Shown one piece after another: positions 1 to 7,326 of a stretch of DNA of 64,000 nt (positions are counted from its first letter, which is position 1; every line of letters begins with the position of its first letter). The stretch is from Variovorax paradoxus EPS (GTDB lineage Bacteria; Pseudomonadota; Gammaproteobacteria; Burkholderiales; Burkholderiaceae_C), in the NCBI RefSeq assembly GCF_000184745.1, contig NC_014931.1:3968001-4032000 (forward strand). Direction: 5' to 3'. Made by a program: the position numbers and the translations under genes. The notes under the pieces were generated by a model. That model was not told the DNA's origin. It searched no databases and saw nothing but the letters and a program-made list of their open reading frames with translations.

Positions 1-2
1 TC

Positions 3-470
3 TTCGATTCGATCGCCGCGCCCACGCTGGAGCACTTCGCTGACCTGCGCGTGCAGGTGGGCGTGCCGCAGGTGCTCGGCCAGAGCGCGCGCGGGCTGCG
101 GCGCATCGTGCCCATCACGGGCGGCGAAGCGTCGGGCCACGGCTGGCGCGCACGCGTGCTGCCGGCCGGCAGCGACTTTCAATTGATCGTGAGCGACACG
201 CTCTCCGAACTCGATGCGCGCTATGGCCTCGAGACCGACGCGGGCGACCTGATCTATGTGCAGAACCATGCGGTGCGCTCGGCTGCGCCAGAGGTGATGG
301 CGAAGCTGTTGCGCGGCGAGCCGGTCGATCCGGCAGAGGTCTACTTCCGCTGCAACCCGCGCTTCGAGACGGCCTCGCCGGCGCTGCGATGGATCAATGA
401 GCGGATGTTCGTCGGCGCCGGTGTCAGGCACCCCGCCGAAGTCGTGATGCGCTTTTTCGTGCTTGCCTAG
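3..470 (+). CDS. DUF3237 domain protein, 3' part (5' end outside window)
   Basis: The open frame already runs at the left edge, so the true start lies upstream; a GTG at 51 is internal, because the preceding 16 codons (reading FDSIAAPTLEHFADLRV) are good family sequence. About 155 residues are visible. The pattern of a beta-rich domain with GGE, a long Y-x-L-E-T-x-x-G-D-L-I strand and a conserved Y-F-R-C-x-P-R-F-E-T near the C-terminus matches DUF3237 (UPF0311). The biochemical role of this family is not established. It converges on the GNAT gene, the two ends overlapping by 4 bases. I am confident of the family, not of any function. Confidence 0.85.
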   Translation, partial: FDSIAAPTLEHFADLRVQVGVPQVLGQSARGLRRIVPITGGEASGHGWRARVLPAGSDFQLIVSDTLSELDARYGLETDAGDLIYVQNHAVRSAAPEVMAKLLRGEPVDPAEVYFRCNPRFETASPALRWINERMFVGAGVRHPAEVVMRFFVLA

Positions 471-988
471 CCGTCAACCGGGTTCAGCGGGGTCGCAAGA
501 ATCCGCTGGTAGAACGCCACGTCGAGCCAGCGGCCGAACTTGAAGCCGGCCTGCCGCACGGTGCCCGAGTGTTCGAACCCCAGCCGCTCGTGCAGGCCGA
601 TGCTGCCCGCATTCGCAGCGTCGATGGCGCCGACCATCACATGCACGTCCCGCGCGATCGCCTCGGCAATGATCGCCTCCATCAGCGTGCGCCCGAGCCC
701 CGCACCGCGATGGCCGGCCTCGACGTACACCGAGTGCTCGACGGTGTACTTGTAGGCCGGAAACGCACGAAAGCTGCCGTAGCTCGCAAAGCCCAGCAGC
801 TTGCCGTTCTCGTCCTCCGCACCGATCACCGGAAAGCCGTTGGCCCGCTTGGTGGCGAACCACGCGACCATGTTCTCGGGCGTTCGCGGCTTGTAGTCGT
901 ACAGCGCGGTGGAGGTGACGATGGCGTCGTTGAGGATCGCGAGGATGGCGCCGGCGTGGGCTTCCTCGGTGCAGGTGATGAGGCGCAT
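467..988 (-). CDS. GNAT N-acetyltransferase, phosphinothricin-acetyltransferase-like
   Basis: A 173-residue GNAT-fold acetyltransferase. The acetyl-CoA pyrophosphate loop is visible as HRGAGLG at residues 93-99, followed by the alpha-helix LMEAIIAEA, and the C-terminal H-E-R-L-G-F-E-x-x-G motif is typical of the PAT/MnaT (YncA) branch, which acetylates phosphinothricin, methionine sulfone or related small amines. The ATG at 988 is preferred over an in-frame start 14 codons upstream, because the family's conserved N-terminus begins at MRLITC. It is divergent from an XRE/cupin regulator whose start lies 42 bases away, so the regulator may control it. The exact substrate cannot be read from sequence. 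Confidence 0.86.
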   Translation of the reverse strand: MRLITCTEEAHAGAILAILNDAIVTSTALYDYKPRTPENMVAWFATKRANGFPVIGAEDENGKLLGFASYGSFRAFPAYKYTVEHSVYVEAGHRGAGLGRTLMEAIIAEAIARDVHVMVGAIDAANAGSIGLHERLGFEHSGTVRQAGFKFGRWLDVAFYQRILATPLNPVDG

Positions 989-1024
989 GGTGCTTCTCTG
1001 TCGTTCAATATAAGAGAATAATAA

Positions 1025-1036
1025 TCTCATATGAGA
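1025..1036. promoter_or_regulatory. perfect 12-bp palindrome over the regulator start codon, candidate operator
   Basis: TCTCATATGAGA reads identically on both strands and contains the ATG of the XRE gene. A further GAGA half-site lies 11 bases to the left (1014-1017), giving GAGA-TCTC-GAGA spacing in an AT-rich patch between the divergent GNAT and XRE genes. Such placement is typical of an autoregulatory operator, but binding is inferred. Confidence 0.45.
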
Positions 1037-1630
1037 AACGAATCACCCCCGCCCAGCGAAGCCCCCGGCCACCTCGACGCCCTCATCGCGACCCGGCTGC
1101 TCGCGCTGCGGCAGGCCAAGGGACTCAGCCTGGCCGAGCTGGCCGAGCTGTCAGGCGTCAGCAAGGCCATGATCTCGAAGGTGGAGCGGGCACAGAGCAG
1201 CCCGACGGCCGTGCTGCTGGGCCGACTGGCGGCGGGCCTTGGCGTGTCGCTGGCGCAACTGCTCACCGAGGAAAAGGAAAAGGAAGCGCCCCAGCGGCTT
1301 CGCACGAAAGCGATGCAGGAAGTCTGGCGCGACCCCGAGGCGGGCTATTTGCGCCGCCAGGTGGCCGAGCGCGGCGCGACGGGCAGCGGGGTGGAACTGG
1401 TAGAGGTCGAGCTGCCGCGTTCGGCGCAGGTCGGCTATCCGCGATGGAGCGGCAAGCCCTATCGCCAATGCCTGTGGATGCTTGAAGGCGCGCTGCGGGT
1501 GGACTACGGCGACGAACGCTTCGAACTCGCGCCCGGGGACTGCCTGGACTTCGGCGTGGACCGGCCCCTCGTCTTCAAAGCGCTCGGGCGCACTGCCTGC
1601 CGCTACCTGCTGGTCGCGTCCGCGGACTAG
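1031..1630 (+). CDS. XRE-family transcriptional regulator with cupin sensor domain
   Basis: This 199-residue protein has an N-terminal helix-turn-helix of the XRE/Cro type (about residues 18-78; L-R-Q-A-K-G-L-S-L-A-E-L-A followed by S-G-V-S-K-A-M-I-S-K-V-E-R). A short linker leads to a C-terminal cupin-like barrel (about 105-195) with the P-G-D-C-L-D-F metal/ligand-pocket turn. Regulators of this architecture usually sense a small metabolite and repress a divergent gene, here a GNAT acetyltransferase. No clear Shine-Dalgarno sequence precedes the ATG, which sits inside a perfect palindrome. The fold is clear; the effector is unknown. Confidence 0.9.
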   Translation: MRNESPPPSEAPGHLDALIATRLLALRQAKGLSLAELAELSGVSKAMISKVERAQSSPTAVLLGRLAAGLGVSLAQLLTEEKEKEAPQRLRTKAMQEVWRDPEAGYLRRQVAERGATGSGVELVEVELPRSAQVGYPRWSGKPYRQCLWMLEGALRVDYGDERFELAPGDCLDFGVDRPLVFKALGRTACRYLLVASAD

Positions 1631-1731
1631 CCTTGCGGTAGGCACCCTCCCACACACAGAGGCGGTCGGCGCTGGTTCGAGGTGTTCAGCACATCGGGAT
1701 ACTGCAGGCATCTCAGATACCGGAGGACATG

Positions 1732-1902
1732 ATGTCTTTTGCGCTTTACATGATCGGTTTCCTGATCTTCCTGGGCGGCGTTGCCTGGGGTGCTTCAGTG
1801 GCTGGCGTTCCCACGCTCTACATCGGCATCGGTGCACTGATCCTTCTGGGCATCGGCATCTTCAGCGCGGTGGGCCGCACGCGCAGCAAAGACCCATCCT
1901 GA
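1732..1902 (+). CDS. small two-helix membrane protein
   Basis: A 56-residue protein, too short for most gene finders. Two ATGs are adjacent (1729 and 1732); the second is preferred because GGAGG at 1722-1726 is then spaced 5 bases away. Two hydrophobic segments (about residues 2-22 and 26-46) are joined by a short G-V-P turn and followed by a basic tail (GRTRSKDPS), which suggests a cytoplasmic C-terminus. I do not recognise a characterised family. The strong ribosome binding site and clean membrane topology support it as real. Confidence 0.7.
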   Translation: MSFALYMIGFLIFLGGVAWGASVAGVPTLYIGIGALILLGIGIFSAVGRTRSKDPS

Positions 1903-2033
1903 CGCGCCGCGGCTGCGCGGGTTCACACAGCCTTCACGCCGCGCGCACATCGCCCGCATACCCCCCGCACATGGCGTAGCTAACTTCGCACGCGCACCAC
2001 AAACCGTGGTGCGCATTGCCAAGTCAGCTGCCC

Positions 2034-3233
2034 ATGCACTCCTCTTCCTGCTTCTTCTCCCCGCTCTCCACCTCATCCACGGCGCCTTGCCCGGCGCCGG
2101 TCGCCACGAGCGGCGGCCTCGCCAACATCAAGGTGGACCTGCTCGTCGTCGGCGCGAGCTTCGCGGGCCTCGCCTGCGCCCGCGCCGCGGCGCTCGCCGG
2201 ACTCAGCGTGATGGTGCTGGAGAAGAAAACCAGCGCCGGCGCCAAGCTCCACACCACCGGGATCATCGTGAAGGATGCGGTCGACAGCGTCCCCTGGCTG
2301 GCCGAAGTGCCACCCGTGCTGGTCCGGCGCATCGAAGGCGTGCGGCTCTATGCGCCGAACATGCGGCACGTCGACCTGCACGCACCCGGCTACTGGTTCT
2401 GGGCCACCGATGCACCCGCGCTGCTCGACTGGATGGTCGATTCCGCCCGGGCCTGCGGCGTCGATGTGCGGCTCGGCACGCTCTTCGAGCAGGCGCTCTG
2501 GATGAACGACCGCTGGGAAGTCCCGGTGACGCACGGCCCTTGCATCACCGCGACCTATCTCGTGGGCGCCGACGGCCCGCATTCGCGCGTCGCCAAGGCG
2601 CTGGGCCTTTCGCGCAACACGCGCTTTCTCTACGGCGTCGAGCATGAATACCAAGGCGCCCGCATGGCGCCCGACCTCCTTCACTGCTTCATCGACCGCC
2701 AACTCGCCCCTGGCTACATCGGCTGGGCGCTCGACGGCGTGGGCGTGAGCCAGATCGGCCTGGCCCGCCGCCTGGGCCACAACGATGCGAACGCGCTGCG
2801 GCTCGCGCCGTTCCTCAAGAAGATCGAATCGGTGGTGTCGCCGGGCGATGCACCGCCGGTCGCGGTGCGCGCCGGAATGATTCCCTGCGGCGGCGTGCTC
2901 CCGGTCGTGGCGCGCGAACGGGCGTTGCTGGTGGGCGACGCGGCCGGCATGGTGTCGCCGGTCACTGCTGGCGGCATCCACACGGCGCTGCAGCACGGAG
3001 AACGAGCGGGCGAGGCGGTAGCGCGCTTCGTGCGCGGCGAGGTGGGTGATCCGGCGACGTGGTTCGTGCGCAGCTACCCGCGCTTCCTGCTCAAGCGCTC
3101 GCTGCGCTGGGCCTTCGACCACTTCCAGAGCGACTGGATGTTCAACCACCTGCTGGGCACGCCGCAGATGCGGCGCATGGCGGAACTCGTCTACTTCCAC
3201 CGCAAGGGCGGGCCGCTGCCGAAGAAGGGCTAG
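2034..3233 (+). CDS. FAD-dependent oxidoreductase, geranylgeranyl-reductase-like
   Basis: A 399-residue flavoprotein with an N-terminal Rossmann FAD motif (VVGASFAGLA at about residues 38-47, ending at an acidic residue, E63) and the second FAD motif LLVGDAAGMVSPVTAGGI near residues 298-316. This arrangement is typical of the geranylgeranyl reductase/p-hydroxybenzoate hydroxylase superfamily. The 30-residue N-terminal extension is Ser/Pro-rich and unlike its relatives, so a GTG at 2133 just before the FAD fold is a possible alternative start; neither has a convincing ribosome binding site. It converges on rlmB with only 10 bases between stops. The substrate is unknown. Confidence 0.8.
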   Translation: MHSSSCFFSPLSTSSTAPCPAPVATSGGLANIKVDLLVVGASFAGLACARAAALAGLSVMVLEKKTSAGAKLHTTGIIVKDAVDSVPWLAEVPPVLVRRIEGVRLYAPNMRHVDLHAPGYWFWATDAPALLDWMVDSARACGVDVRLGTLFEQALWMNDRWEVPVTHGPCITATYLVGADGPHSRVAKALGLSRNTRFLYGVEHEYQGARMAPDLLHCFIDRQLAPGYIGWALDGVGVSQIGLARRLGHNDANALRLAPFLKKIESVVSPGDAPPVAVRAGMIPCGGVLPVVARERALLVGDAAGMVSPVTAGGIHTALQHGERAGEAVARFVRGEVGDPATWFVRSYPRFLLKRSLRWAFDHFQSDWMFNHLLGTPQMRRMAELVYFHRKGGPLPKKG

Positions 3234-3243
3234 CGGGAGCCGA

Positions 3244-3990
3244 TCAGGCGCCGCGCTGGCGCATCGCCTCGTAGAGACACACGCCGCTGGCCACCGAGAC
3301 ATTCAGGCTCTCCACCGCACCGGCCATCGGGATGCTCACCAGCTCATCGCAGGTCTTGCGGGTCAGCTGGCGCATGCCATCGCCTTCGGCGCCCAGCACC
3401 AGTGCCAGGGGGCGCTTCAGGTCGCTTTGGTAGATCGTGCCCGGCGCGTCGTCGCTGGTGCCCACGCACCAGATGCTGCGCTCCTTGAGTTCATTCATCG
3501 TGCGCGCGAGATTGGTCACCATGAAATACGGCACCGTCTCGGCCGCGCCGCTCGCCACCTTGGCCACGGTGGCGTTGATGCCGGCCGCATGGTCCTTGGG
3601 GGCGATCACCGCATGGGCGCCGGCGCCGTCTGCGACGCGCAGGCACGCGCCCAGGTTGTGTGGATCGGTCACGCCGTCTAGCACCAGCAAGAGGGGCACG
3701 GTGCCGGCCTCTTCGAGACCCTCGAGCAGTTCGTCGAGCGAATGGATTTGGGCGGTGGGTTCGACCCGCGCCGCCACACCTTGGTGGCCGTGGCTGCCGG
3801 CGAGCTTGGCGATGCGCAGGCTGTCGGCCTCGACCAGCCGCACACCGGCTTCTTGCGCGCGCGCGATGAACTGTTTCATGCGCGCATCGCGCCGGCTGGC
3901 ATCGAACAGAACCTCGAGCACCGATTTCGGCGCGGTCTTGATTCGCACGCCCACGGCATGGAAGCCGAAGATCACTTTGGGGGAAGACAT
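3244..3990 (-). CDS. rlmB: 23S rRNA (guanosine-2251-2'-O)-methyltransferase RlmB
   Basis: At 248 residues this matches the usual length of RlmB, which 2'-O-methylates G2251 in the P loop of 23S rRNA using SAM. An N-terminal RNA-binding domain (about 5-75) precedes the SPOUT catalytic domain. All three SPOUT motifs are visible: DGVTDPHNLGACLRVADG (105-122), LVLGAEGDGM (197-206) and IPMAGAVESLNVSVA (220-234), the last forming the trefoil knot and SAM pocket. In many betaproteobacteria it follows rnr; here no rnr is adjacent and the gene stands alone upstream of a conserved membrane operon. Identification is firm. Confidence 0.96.
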   Translation of the reverse strand: MSSPKVIFGFHAVGVRIKTAPKSVLEVLFDASRRDARMKQFIARAQEAGVRLVEADSLRIAKLAGSHGHQGVAARVEPTAQIHSLDELLEGLEEAGTVPLLLVLDGVTDPHNLGACLRVADGAGAHAVIAPKDHAAGINATVAKVASGAAETVPYFMVTNLARTMNELKERSIWCVGTSDDAPGTIYQSDLKRPLALVLGAEGDGMRQLTRKTCDELVSIPMAGAVESLNVSVASGVCLYEAMRQRGA

Positions 3991-4032
3991 CCCCCGATTA
4001 TCCCTACCCTCGGGGATCGCCCCTCAGGCCCC

Positions 4033-5013
4033 TCAGGCGATCGGCAGACCGCTGAGCGCGCGCGTGCGCTCGTCATGCAGTTCCTGCACCGCCTGCGCAT
4101 TCGGATGCACGCGCCCGGTGTTGCCCACGCTCTCCAGGTACTGGCAGGCGGCGTGGCCTTCGGCGGCCTTTTCGTATTGCGCGATCCAGGCGTCGCGCAC
4201 CGGCAGCTTCTCGGGCGACACAGGCCACACGCCCGGCTGCGGCCGGATGTGCTCTCCGATGCCGATGCGCCAAGGCTTGGCGCTCAGGCGGGCACGAAAA
4301 CAGTTCTGGTTGCGGCACATGCGCGCGTAGACCTTGTCCACGCCCAGCGCCTGGAAGCAGTCGGCCACCGTCATGTCGGTCGGACTGAAGACATCGTGCA
4401 TCGCCAGCAGGCGAAAGCCCGCGGGCGTTCGGTACACCCGCAGGTGCCAGTCGGGATGCTGGTGCAGGAAGCGCCCGACGCGCTCGGCCGCGCGCTTTTC
4501 GGGCGCGGGGTTTGTGCTGGCCTCCCCACGCTTCTTGGCCAGGCCGATGCGGTAGGCGACGATGAAGACGACGATGGCGGCAATGAGTCCGCCTATCCAG
4601 GTCTTGGCGGTCCAGCCGCCGACGATGCCCGCAATCAGCGCCGGCACCAGCGCAAAGCCGAACACGCTGGTGCGCAGGGGTTCGTCGAAATCGATGTCGA
4701 CGAACATCACGTCGGGCGTATTGAGGCAGCGTGCGCCGTAGCCGTTGCGGGTGACGACGCTCTCGCCCTGCCGCTCGACGATTTCCTCGCGGATCGGCAT
4801 GCCGTCGGCGCCGTTGTAGGCCACCTTGCGTTCGCGGCGCTCGAGCGTTTCGCCGCTCGTGATGCGATCGAAGGCTTCGCGGGTGCGCTGGTCGGCATGC
4901 GCCTGCGCGGCCAGCGGGCTGTCGTCCGACCAGCCATAGCGCCGCACGGTGATCTGCTTGCCGTCCACTCGTTCCTGGATGCGGCCTTCGGCCCAGTACT
5001 GGGGAACGATCAT
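4033..5013 (-). CDS. conserved membrane protein of unknown function with a C-terminal KPWR motif domain
   Basis: A 326-residue protein. Residues 1-110 are soluble and charged, two close hydrophobic segments (about 115-133 and 139-156) form a membrane hairpin, and residues 175-326 form a second soluble domain. That domain carries conserved-looking patterns: L-R-V-Y-R-T-P-A-G-F-R at 191-201 and C-F-R-A-R-L-S-A-K-P-W-R-I at 238-250. The motifs resemble a widespread but uncharacterised family; I cannot name a reaction. It starts 4 bases after the stop of the L7/L12-like gene, so the two are probably co-translated and may act together at the inner membrane. Confidence 0.75.
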   Translation of the reverse strand: MIVPQYWAEGRIQERVDGKQITVRRYGWSDDSPLAAQAHADQRTREAFDRITSGETLERRERKVAYNGADGMPIREEIVERQGESVVTRNGYGARCLNTPDVMFVDIDFDEPLRTSVFGFALVPALIAGIVGGWTAKTWIGGLIAAIVVFIVAYRIGLAKKRGEASTNPAPEKRAAERVGRFLHQHPDWHLRVYRTPAGFRLLAMHDVFSPTDMTVADCFQALGVDKVYARMCRNQNCFRARLSAKPWRIGIGEHIRPQPGVWPVSPEKLPVRDAWIAQYEKAAEGHAACQYLESVGNTGRVHPNAQAVQELHDERTRALSGLPIA

Positions 5014-5017
5014 CGCT

Positions 5018-5521
5018 TCAGGCGCCCTTCACGAAATACAGCCAGGCCAGCACCACGACCAGCACCACGATGACGATGGGCAGCAACTTGGAGCCCCCTT
5101 GCGACACCCGCCCCGGTTCGGCCATCGGATTCGTCGGAATGCCCGACGGCAAATGCCCGAAATCGCCGGCCGCCGGATTCTGGTGGTTTTCGACCAGCTG
5201 CTTGGCCTCGGCCAGCCCAAGGCCCGTGGCTTCGCGCGTGAGGCGGACGGCCTCGACCTTGTTGCCCTTTGCCAGCGCAGTAAGCGCAGCCGACGGCACC
5301 GCCGCTGGCCCGTTGCCCTGCATGCCCGCGCCCTCGGGTTCGCCGCGGCCCCAGTCGCCCTCCTGCCAGTCGGCCGGCGCGCCCTCGCCATTGGGGTAGC
5401 GCTCGACGGCTTCCTTGGACGACTTGAGGTCCATGCCGGTCTTGTCGCGCACGATCTTGATCGCCTCGATCAGGCTGCCGCGCTGCAATGCCGCAACGGC
5501 TTCGGGTGGAAGCTTGTCCAT
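5018..5521 (-). CDS. tail-anchored protein with two ribosomal-L7/L12-C-terminal-like repeats
   Basis: A 167-residue protein. Residues 8-41 and 78-111 are two copies of a helix-turn-helix like the C-terminal domain of ribosomal protein L7/L12: repeat 1 has I-K-I-V-R-D-K-T-G-M-D-L-K-S-S-K-E-A-V-E and repeat 2 has A-V-R-L-T-R-E-A-T-G-L-G-L-A-E-A-K-Q-L-V-E. A Gly/Pro-rich linker separates them, and a single hydrophobic segment (146-163) near the C-terminus should anchor it in the membrane with the repeats in the cytoplasm. The start is supported by GGAGAGG just upstream. It leads a two-gene operon with the 326-residue membrane protein. The function is unknown. Confidence 0.8.
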   Translation of the reverse strand: MDKLPPEAVAALQRGSLIEAIKIVRDKTGMDLKSSKEAVERYPNGEGAPADWQEGDWGRGEPEGAGMQGNGPAAVPSAALTALAKGNKVEAVRLTREATGLGLAEAKQLVENHQNPAAGDFGHLPSGIPTNPMAEPGRVSQGGSKLLPIVIVVLVVVLAWLYFVKGA

Positions 5522-5572
5522 GGACCTCTCCTCGGGTTGTTTGTTGTTGTCTCTTCGCCGCGTCTTCGACGT

Positions 5573-6295
5573 TCAGGCGGCCTGTTCGACCGTCGAGACC
5601 GGCGTCTTCTCGTTGAGCGACACACGCCCGGCCTCGATGGTGATGCGGCGCTCGCAGCGGGACGCGATGCCGCGGTCGTGGGTGACCAGCACCAGCGTCG
5701 TTCCCAGTTCGCGGTTGAGGTCGAACATCAGCTTCATCACCTGCTCGCCGGTCGCGAAGTCCAGGCTGCCGGTGGGCTCGTCGGCCAGGAGCAGCGCCGG
5801 CTGGACCACGAAGGCCCGCGCCAACGCCACGCGCTGCTGCTCGCCGCCCGAGAGCACCTTGGGGTAGTGGCCCAGGCGCTGGCCGAGCCCGACGCGACCG
5901 AGCATCTCGGTGGCGGCCTTGCGCGCGTCCTTGCGGTTGGCCAGCTCCAGCGGCAGCATCACGTTTTCGAGCGCGCTCAGGTTGCCCAGCAACTGGAAGC
6001 TCTGGAACACGAAGCCCACGCGTTGTGCGCGGAGGGCGGCGCGTTCGTCCTCGTCGATGGCGAAGATGTCGTCGCCCGCGAGCTTGACCGTGCCGCGCGT
6101 GGGCGTATCGAGCCCCGCGATGATCGACAGCAAGGTGCTCTTGCCGGAGCCCGAGGCGCCGACGATGGCGGCGGTTTCCCGCGCACCGAGGGTGAAATCG
6201 ATGTCCTGCAGAATGTCCAGCGTGCCGGCCGAATCGGTGACGGACTTGAAGACATGCTCGACGGCGACAATGGCATCAGACGGGGATTGGGACAT
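5573..6295 (-). CDS. ybbA: ABC transporter ATP-binding protein, YbbA/LolD type
   Basis: A 240-residue ATPase subunit with Walker A GASGSGKST (46-54), Q-loop V-F-Q-S-F-Q (98-102), signature LSGGEQQ (149-155), Walker B LLLADEP (169-175) and switch His in VTHD (205-208). Its closest architecture is LolD/MacB/YbbA, which power lipoprotein or envelope-related export. In Escherichia coli ybbA is divergent from tesA and followed by the large permease ybbP. Here the divergence from tesA is conserved, but no permease gene follows; the next gene is the L7/L12-like protein. Either the permease is elsewhere or this ATPase uses another partner. Confidence 0.9.
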   Translation of the reverse strand: MSQSPSDAIVAVEHVFKSVTDSAGTLDILQDIDFTLGARETAAIVGASGSGKSTLLSIIAGLDTPTRGTVKLAGDDIFAIDEDERAALRAQRVGFVFQSFQLLGNLSALENVMLPLELANRKDARKAATEMLGRVGLGQRLGHYPKVLSGGEQQRVALARAFVVQPALLLADEPTGSLDFATGEQVMKLMFDLNRELGTTLVLVTHDRGIASRCERRITIEAGRVSLNEKTPVSTVEQAA

Positions 6296-6310
6296 GGAAA
6301 GGCTTTGGTT

Positions 6311-6973
6311 TTGAATCGACGTGACTTTATCTTGACCACCGCCGCACTAGGCGGTGCGGGCAGCGCGGGAACATGGATGGCCGCGGCGCACGCCCAGTCG
6401 ACCGCAACCGGCAAGCCGGTCATCCTGGTGCTGGGCGATTCGCTGAGCGCAGAGTACGGCTTGAAGCGCGGCGAAGGCTGGGTACCCTTGCTGGAAAAAA
6501 GGCTTGCCCAGCAGAAGATCGCGGCCACCGTGGTCAACGCCAGCATCAGCGGCGACACCAGTTCCGGCGGACGCGCCCGCTTCCCCGCCCTCCTTACACA
6601 ACACAAGCCCAGCCACGTGGTGGTGGAGCTCGGCGCCAACGATGCGCTGCGCGGCCTGCCGCTCTCGGACACCGAGGCCAACCTGCTGCAGATCACCAAG
6701 GCCGCGCAGGCCGCGGGCGCGAAGGTGCTGATCGTCGGCATCCAGGTGCCGCCGAACTACGGCGGCGACTACACGCGGCGCTTCGAGGCGGTGTTCTCGA
6801 AGGTGGCGGGCGCGACCAAGTCGGCGCTCGTTCCCTTCCTGCTCAAGGGCGTGGCGGATGCGCCCAATGCGATGTCGCTGTTCCAGGCCGACCGCATCCA
6901 CCCGACGGCCGTGGCGCAGCCGCAGTTGCTCGACAACGTCTGGCCCGAACTGCGAAAGCTGCTGCCCAAGTAA
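6311..6973 (+). CDS. tesA: GDSL-family esterase TesA (arylesterase/lysophospholipase/thioesterase I)
   Basis: A 220-residue SGNH hydrolase. Catalytic features are visible: block I ILVLGDSLSAEYG with Ser44, the oxyanion Gly in block II, block III LGANDALRG with Asn110, and block V DRIHPT with Asp194 and His197. The start is taken as TTG 6311 because GGAAAGG at 6296-6302 lies 8 bases upstream; no ATG fits. The N-terminus MNRRDFIL followed by a hydrophobic stretch and AHAQ is a signal peptide with a twin-arginine-like motif, so the enzyme should be periplasmic. Only 15 bases separate its start from that of the divergent ybbA. Confidence 0.92.
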   Translation: MNRRDFILTTAALGGAGSAGTWMAAAHAQSTATGKPVILVLGDSLSAEYGLKRGEGWVPLLEKRLAQQKIAATVVNASISGDTSSGGRARFPALLTQHKPSHVVVELGANDALRGLPLSDTEANLLQITKAAQAAGAKVLIVGIQVPPNYGGDYTRRFEAVFSKVAGATKSALVPFLLKGVADAPNAMSLFQADRIHPTAVAQPQLLDNVWPELRKLLPK

Positions 6974-6995
6974 ATCGGGCGGCGCGCGAAAAGAA

Positions 6996-7031
6996 AAAAG
7001 CCGCCGCAGGCGCAGGCCTGCGGCGGCTTTT
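6996..7031. terminator. bidirectional rho-independent terminator
   Basis: A perfect 15-bp inverted repeat (6996-7010 against 7017-7031, core GCCGCCGCAGG/CCTGCGGCGGC) has a 6-base loop and is flanked by A-runs on the left and T-runs on the right. It can end both tesA (plus strand) and the 67-residue gene on the minus strand. Confidence 0.9.
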
Positions 7032-7053
7032 CGATGGGAACGCCAGAAGCGGA

Positions 7054-7257
7054 TCAACCGTTCTTGGTGGGCAACTCGGGCACCGTGGGGGGATCGCGTT
7101 CGAGCGATGCCACGTCGGTTTCCGGGTCTCCGGGAGCCAGTCCGTCGCTGCTCGGGCTGAGCTTGCGATATTGCTTCTCGCGGAGCTTTTCTTCCTTTTT
7201 CTTCTTCTTGGCCAGCTCTTTCTGGCGCTTCTCGTAGCCGTAATTTGGTGTTGCCAC
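7054..7257 (-). CDS. small lysine-rich coiled-coil protein, unknown function
   Basis: A 67-residue protein starting MATPNYGYEKRQKELAKKKK. The GTG at 7257 is chosen because AAGGAG lies 5 bases upstream; a GTG nine codons earlier has no such site. Residues 8-32 are an unbroken charged helix of alternating Lys and Glu, and residues 38-67 are Pro/Asp-rich and probably disordered. It lies alone between the tesA terminator and a membrane protein gene. I recognise this type of short protein as common in Comamonadaceae annotations but know of no function. Confidence 0.65.
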   Translation of the reverse strand: MATPNYGYEKRQKELAKKKKKEEKLREKQYRKLSPSSDGLAPGDPETDVASLERDPPTVPELPTKNG

Positions 7258-7326
7258 TGCTTCTCCTTGAGGCGAGACAGTCACGGTGACTGTGCGTCGC
7301 CTACTGTAAGCGATAACGGTGCAGTC

